A stretch of 7,134 bases of DNA. Source: Nitrospira sp. Lineage in GTDB: Bacteria; Nitrospirota; Nitrospiria; Nitrospirales; Nitrospiraceae. Shown here one piece after another: positions 5,195 through 7,134 of this stretch (position 1 is its first letter; each line of letters starts with the position of its first letter). The translations under genes were made by a program, and so were the position numbers. The notes under the pieces are model-generated. The model was given only the letters and a program-made list of their open reading frames with translations, was not told the DNA's origin and searched no databases. The stretch lies in assembly GCA_015904045.1 (NCBI GenBank), contig JABMDG010000046.1, positions 6,402 through 13,535 of the forward strand. The letters are read 5' to 3'.

Positions 5195-6040
5195 TTACTT
5201 CTTCGGGATTGCTTCTTCAAGACCACGGGCACAGCGGAAGCCTGTGCCATGAGTCTGCAGGGCGAATCCACCACGACCACGCGCCGATGCAGTGATATCG
5301 GAAGCAGGACTATGCCAGGATCCGCCACGAATCGACCGAACCACTCCCTTCTTGTCGGGACCTTGAGGATTCCGATTGGGCGCATGTTGATAGTACTCTG
5401 CGTCATACCAATCGGAGACCCACTCTCTGACGTTCCCAGCCATGTCCTTCACTCCGTAGGGTGAATCTCCATTGGGAAGCGATCCGACAGCGTGCAAGGT
5501 ATGCTGATCCTCCCACTCCCGATCGAAGTTTGCCCGCTTCGCAGTAGGCGGTTCATTTCCCCACGGGTAGATGCGGCCGTCAGTCCCGCGAGCAGCCTTC
5601 TCCCATTCTGCTTCCGTCGGCAGCCGTTTCTTAGCCCAACTACAATAGGACTTGGCGTCATACCAGGTCGTCTGCACAACGGGTAATTGCTCAATGCCAT
5701 CAATGGACACGAGGGGGCCCGTGCTGTAAGGATTCGGCGGGTTACGATGGCCGGTGGATTTCACAAAGGCCAGATAACGTTCATTCGTCACTTCAACTTG
5801 ATCGATCGCGAATTCATCGAGGTATACAGACCGCTGCGGCCTCTCATCAGCCCGGCCTTTTCCTTCCGGATTTCCCATCAGAAATTCTCCGGCCGGAATC
5901 GTGACCATCGGCACCGGGTCAAGCTCTTTCGTTCCCGCGAATGCTTCCAGGGTGAGCGATTGGATCATCGCCAGAGCCGTGACAAGTACTATCGCCATTC
6001 TCATGAACTGAGTTGATCTGCGCCACAAACCAGTGATCAT
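5195..6040 (-). CDS. Secreted SUMF1/FGE-fold protein without TPR tail
   Basis: The product is 281 residues. Its ATG (6040) overlaps the stop of the upstream small gene as ATGA, and AAGGAG (6049-6054) lies 8 nt upstream within that gene, so the two are translationally coupled. The N-terminus has a basic n-region (LWRRSTQFMR) and a hydrophobic core at about 15-29 ending EAFAG, a likely signal peptide. The SUMF1 domain runs from MVTIPAGEFLMGN (45-57) through ERPQRSVYLDEFAIDQVEVTN (67-87), TTWYDAKSYC (124-133), [16 protein letters not shown] (137-152), DMAGNVREWVSDWYD (199-213) and IRGGSW (237-242) to GTGFRCARG (265-273). Cys133 and Cys270 are the structural pair. The segment after GGSW is HSPASDI, so both catalytic FGE cysteines are absent. 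It is shorter than the other FGE-like proteins here, lacks their TPR-like tail and is clearly more divergent. Probably periplasmic, role unknown. Confidence 0.92.
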   Translation of the reverse strand: MITGLWRRSTQFMRMAIVLVTALAMIQSLTLEAFAGTKELDPVPMVTIPAGEFLMGNPEGKGRADERPQRSVYLDEFAIDQVEVTNERYLAFVKSTGHRNPPNPYSTGPLVSIDGIEQLPVVQTTWYDAKSYCSWAKKRLPTEAEWEKAARGTDGRIYPWGNEPPTAKRANFDREWEDQHTLHAVGSLPNGDSPYGVKDMAGNVREWVSDWYDAEYYQHAPNRNPQGPDKKGVVRSIRGGSWHSPASDITASARGRGGFALQTHGTGFRCARGLEEAIPKK

Positions 6041-6405
6041 TTCTTCTGCTCCTTGCTACCCTCGATAGCTTGGGCGGTATGGAGTCTGACTTGTTTCACA
6101 AGGTTCTCGACCTGGCGCTCGTCTCCCCGCTCGGCAGCCTCTTGCGCCTCGGTCACGAGGGTTCTGGCTTCGTGCAGGTGCTGCTCGATATCCGCCTGAA
6201 GGGCAGGCGAGGCCACTGTTCCCCCCAACGCGGCTCGATGGTAGATTTCCCATGCCTGGTCCACTTCATGATTGGCCTCATGGACCAGCTGGGCCTTATC
6301 GCGATGCACGTGTCCGGGTGAATCGATGGGACCTGCGTGGAGGGATGAGGCCCCGAGTAGGGCGACGAGGACAATCCCTCGATAAAGAATCTTGGTGTGT
6401 ATCAT
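6037..6405 (-). CDS. Small secreted His-bearing helical protein, SmbP-like
   Basis: The protein has 122 residues from ATG 6405, chosen because GGAGG (6413-6417) lies 7 nt upstream and the signal peptide begins there (hydrophobic core at 9-20, cleavage near SSLHA/G). The mature part is predicted mostly alpha-helical and carries eight histidines (32, 34, 42, 46, 56, 76, 78, 109), with spaced EA/H patterns such as HLHEARTLVTEAQEAAERGD. This resembles the small metal-binding protein SmbP described in Nitrosomonas and seen in other nitrifiers, but it is less His-rich and lacks perfect repeats, so the link is tentative. Its stop overlaps the next FGE-like start by 4 nt. The gap to the upstream FGE-like gene is 53 nt. 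A periplasmic metal-buffering or helical partner role for the FGE-like proteins is inference. Confidence 0.75.
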   Translation of the reverse strand: MIHTKILYRGIVLVALLGASSLHAGPIDSPGHVHRDKAQLVHEANHEVDQAWEIYHRAALGGTVASPALQADIEQHLHEARTLVTEAQEAAERGDERQVENLVKQVRLHTAQAIEGSKEQKK

Positions 6406-6458
6406 CGGTGCGCCTCCGTCACGATCAAACCATGGGAAATAGCCCGTGAAGTCTCCCT

Positions 6459-7134
6459 TCACGGTCGCTTCATCGATTGCTCAATCAAATGTTGGAGCTC
6501 CACGAGCTCCGGATTCTTGGGGTCAATGGCCAGTCCCTGAGCAAGGGCCTGTTGGGCCTCTGCGAATCGTTCTCGCCCCATTTCGATGTAGGCAAAAATG
6601 GCGGCCTCTTTAATTCGCTGATCGATTTCTGGTGGGGCAGTTTTCGCGCAGCGGAATCCCAGCCCCACGCCGTAGCTGTTATTGAGAGGGTGATTCCAGA
6701 ATCGGTGCGTCGACCTGACCGAGCCTTCTGGTGCGACCCAGGATCCGCCTCGAATCACTCGTTTTTCTCCGAGTGTCAGCAGATCCACATAGGTCCCGGT
6801 GCCTCCTATCCAGACGGGCTTATCCGGTCCAGTAGGATTGACCATTGGTTCCAGCTGGCTGTAGTAGCGGGGGTCGTACCAGTCCAAGACCCACTCAAAA
6901 GCATTACCGGCCATATTATGGAGGCCGTAGTAGCTGACTCCATCGGGATATGAATCGACCGGCCTGGTGCCATCGTGATTTTTCCCATAGTTGGCTTTTG
7001 CCGGATCAAAGTCGTTGCCCCAGGGATAGAGATTGCCATCAGGCCCTCGGGCGGCCTTCTCCCACTCCGCTTCCGTCGGCAGCCGCTTGCCGCGATATTC
7101 GCAATAGGCACGGGCGTCGTACCAGTTGACGCCG
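6459..7134 (-). CDS. SUMF1/FGE-fold protein with TPR-like tail, 5' part beyond the right edge
   Basis: The frame is open from the right edge (first full codon at 7133) to TGA at 6459-6461, giving 224 visible residues. It starts inside the SUMF1 domain at [19 protein letters not shown], continues with [27 protein letters not shown], a segment rich in Gly and Thr ([13 protein letters not shown]), VIRGGSW and GLGFRCAK. After GGSW comes VAPEGSV with no cysteine, so the catalytic FGE pair is absent while the AYC and GFRC structural cysteines remain. The tail has a TPR-like unit ([20 protein letters not shown] followed by PKNPEL) and ends EQSMKRP, closely matching the tail of the protein at 2222-3187. 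An internal ATG at 6914 lies mid-domain and is not a start. The secretion signal should lie outside the window. It leads the right-hand operon as far as can be seen. Confidence 0.9.
   Translation of the reverse strand, partial: GVNWYDARAYCEYRGKRLPTEAEWEKAARGPDGNLYPWGNDFDPAKANYGKNHDGTRPVDSYPDGVSYYGLHNMAGNAFEWVLDWYDPRYYSQLEPMVNPTGPDKPVWIGGTGTYVDLLTLGEKRVIRGGSWVAPEGSVRSTHRFWNHPLNNSYGVGLGFRCAKTAPPEIDQRIKEAAIFAYIEMGRERFAEAQQALAQGLAIDPKNPELVELQHLIEQSMKRP
6981..7134 (-). repeat. 154-bp copy of the left-edge FGE-like gene segment
   Basis: Positions 6981-7134 align without gaps to 1-154, with 14 differences by my count (about 91% identity). Only three of 51 amino acids differ (S/N, N/D, D/N), so most changes are synonymous. 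The two genes are close paralogues under purifying selection, or have been homogenised by gene conversion. The alignment is cut by the window on both sides and may be longer. Confidence 0.85.

Noticed and set aside
5003..5464. Plus-strand frame of 153 codons over the hairpin gap and the 3' end of the FGE-like gene
   Set aside because: It is antisense to the FGE-like gene in its second half and shows no motif or ribosome site.
6459..6914. Independent short gene starting at ATG 6914
   Set aside because: The frame stays open to the right edge and encodes the rest of the SUMF1 domain, so the ATG is internal.
1..7134. tRNA, rRNA, CRISPR array, insertion sequence or phage genes
   Set aside because: No cloverleaf, ribosomal RNA, regularly spaced repeats or transposase-like frames were seen on either strand.

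Overview
This window is a moderately GC-rich bacterial region. Apart from one remnant, every gene reads leftward (minus strand). It carries four proteins of the SUMF1/formylglycine-generating-enzyme (FGE) fold, two atypical short-chain-dehydrogenase proteins, a small zinc-ribbon protein of a kind I recall from Nitrospira, and a His-bearing helical periplasmic protein resembling the SmbP metal-binding proteins of nitrifiers. I infer a Nitrospira-like (Nitrospirota) nitrifier from this mix; no marker gene proves it.

Left block (1-3846), read from right to left: an AT-rich regulatory region (3709-3846), a zinc-ribbon gene (3415-3708), a gap of 227 nt, a secreted FGE-like protein with a TPR-like tail (2222-3187), an SDR-DUF2867 protein that starts at GTG (599-2155), and a second secreted FGE-like protein that runs off the left edge (1-531). 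The strong promoter (TTGACA-N17-TATACA) upstream of the zinc-ribbon gene could drive the whole set.

Right block (3847-7134), read from right to left: an FGE-like protein with a TPR-like tail entering from the right edge (6459-7134), a small secreted His-bearing helical protein (6037-6405), an FGE-like protein coupled to it by an ATGA overlap (5195-6040), two strong RNA hairpins (5046-5119), a 41-residue membrane peptide (4857-4982), and a TIGR01777-type SDR epimerase (3864-4793).

The most unusual point is near 3943-3950. The first 33 codons of a plus-strand MerR-family regulator, resembling the B12/light-sensing CarH/LitR group, abut the 3' end of the minus-strand epimerase. Both genes lack their normal C-termini, as expected if a deletion removed the tails of two convergent genes. 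The regulator's promoter region survives intact, with 11-bp direct repeats 21 bp apart on the divergent promoter and an 18-bp inverted repeat. The region therefore keeps an operator-like array while the local regulator is a stub.

All three FGE-like proteins whose C-terminal half is visible keep the structural cysteines (DAxAYC and GFRCA type) but lack the two catalytic cysteines of sulfatase-activating FGE. They are therefore probably not classical formylglycine generators. The two window ends hold sister copies: 154 bp at about 91% identity.
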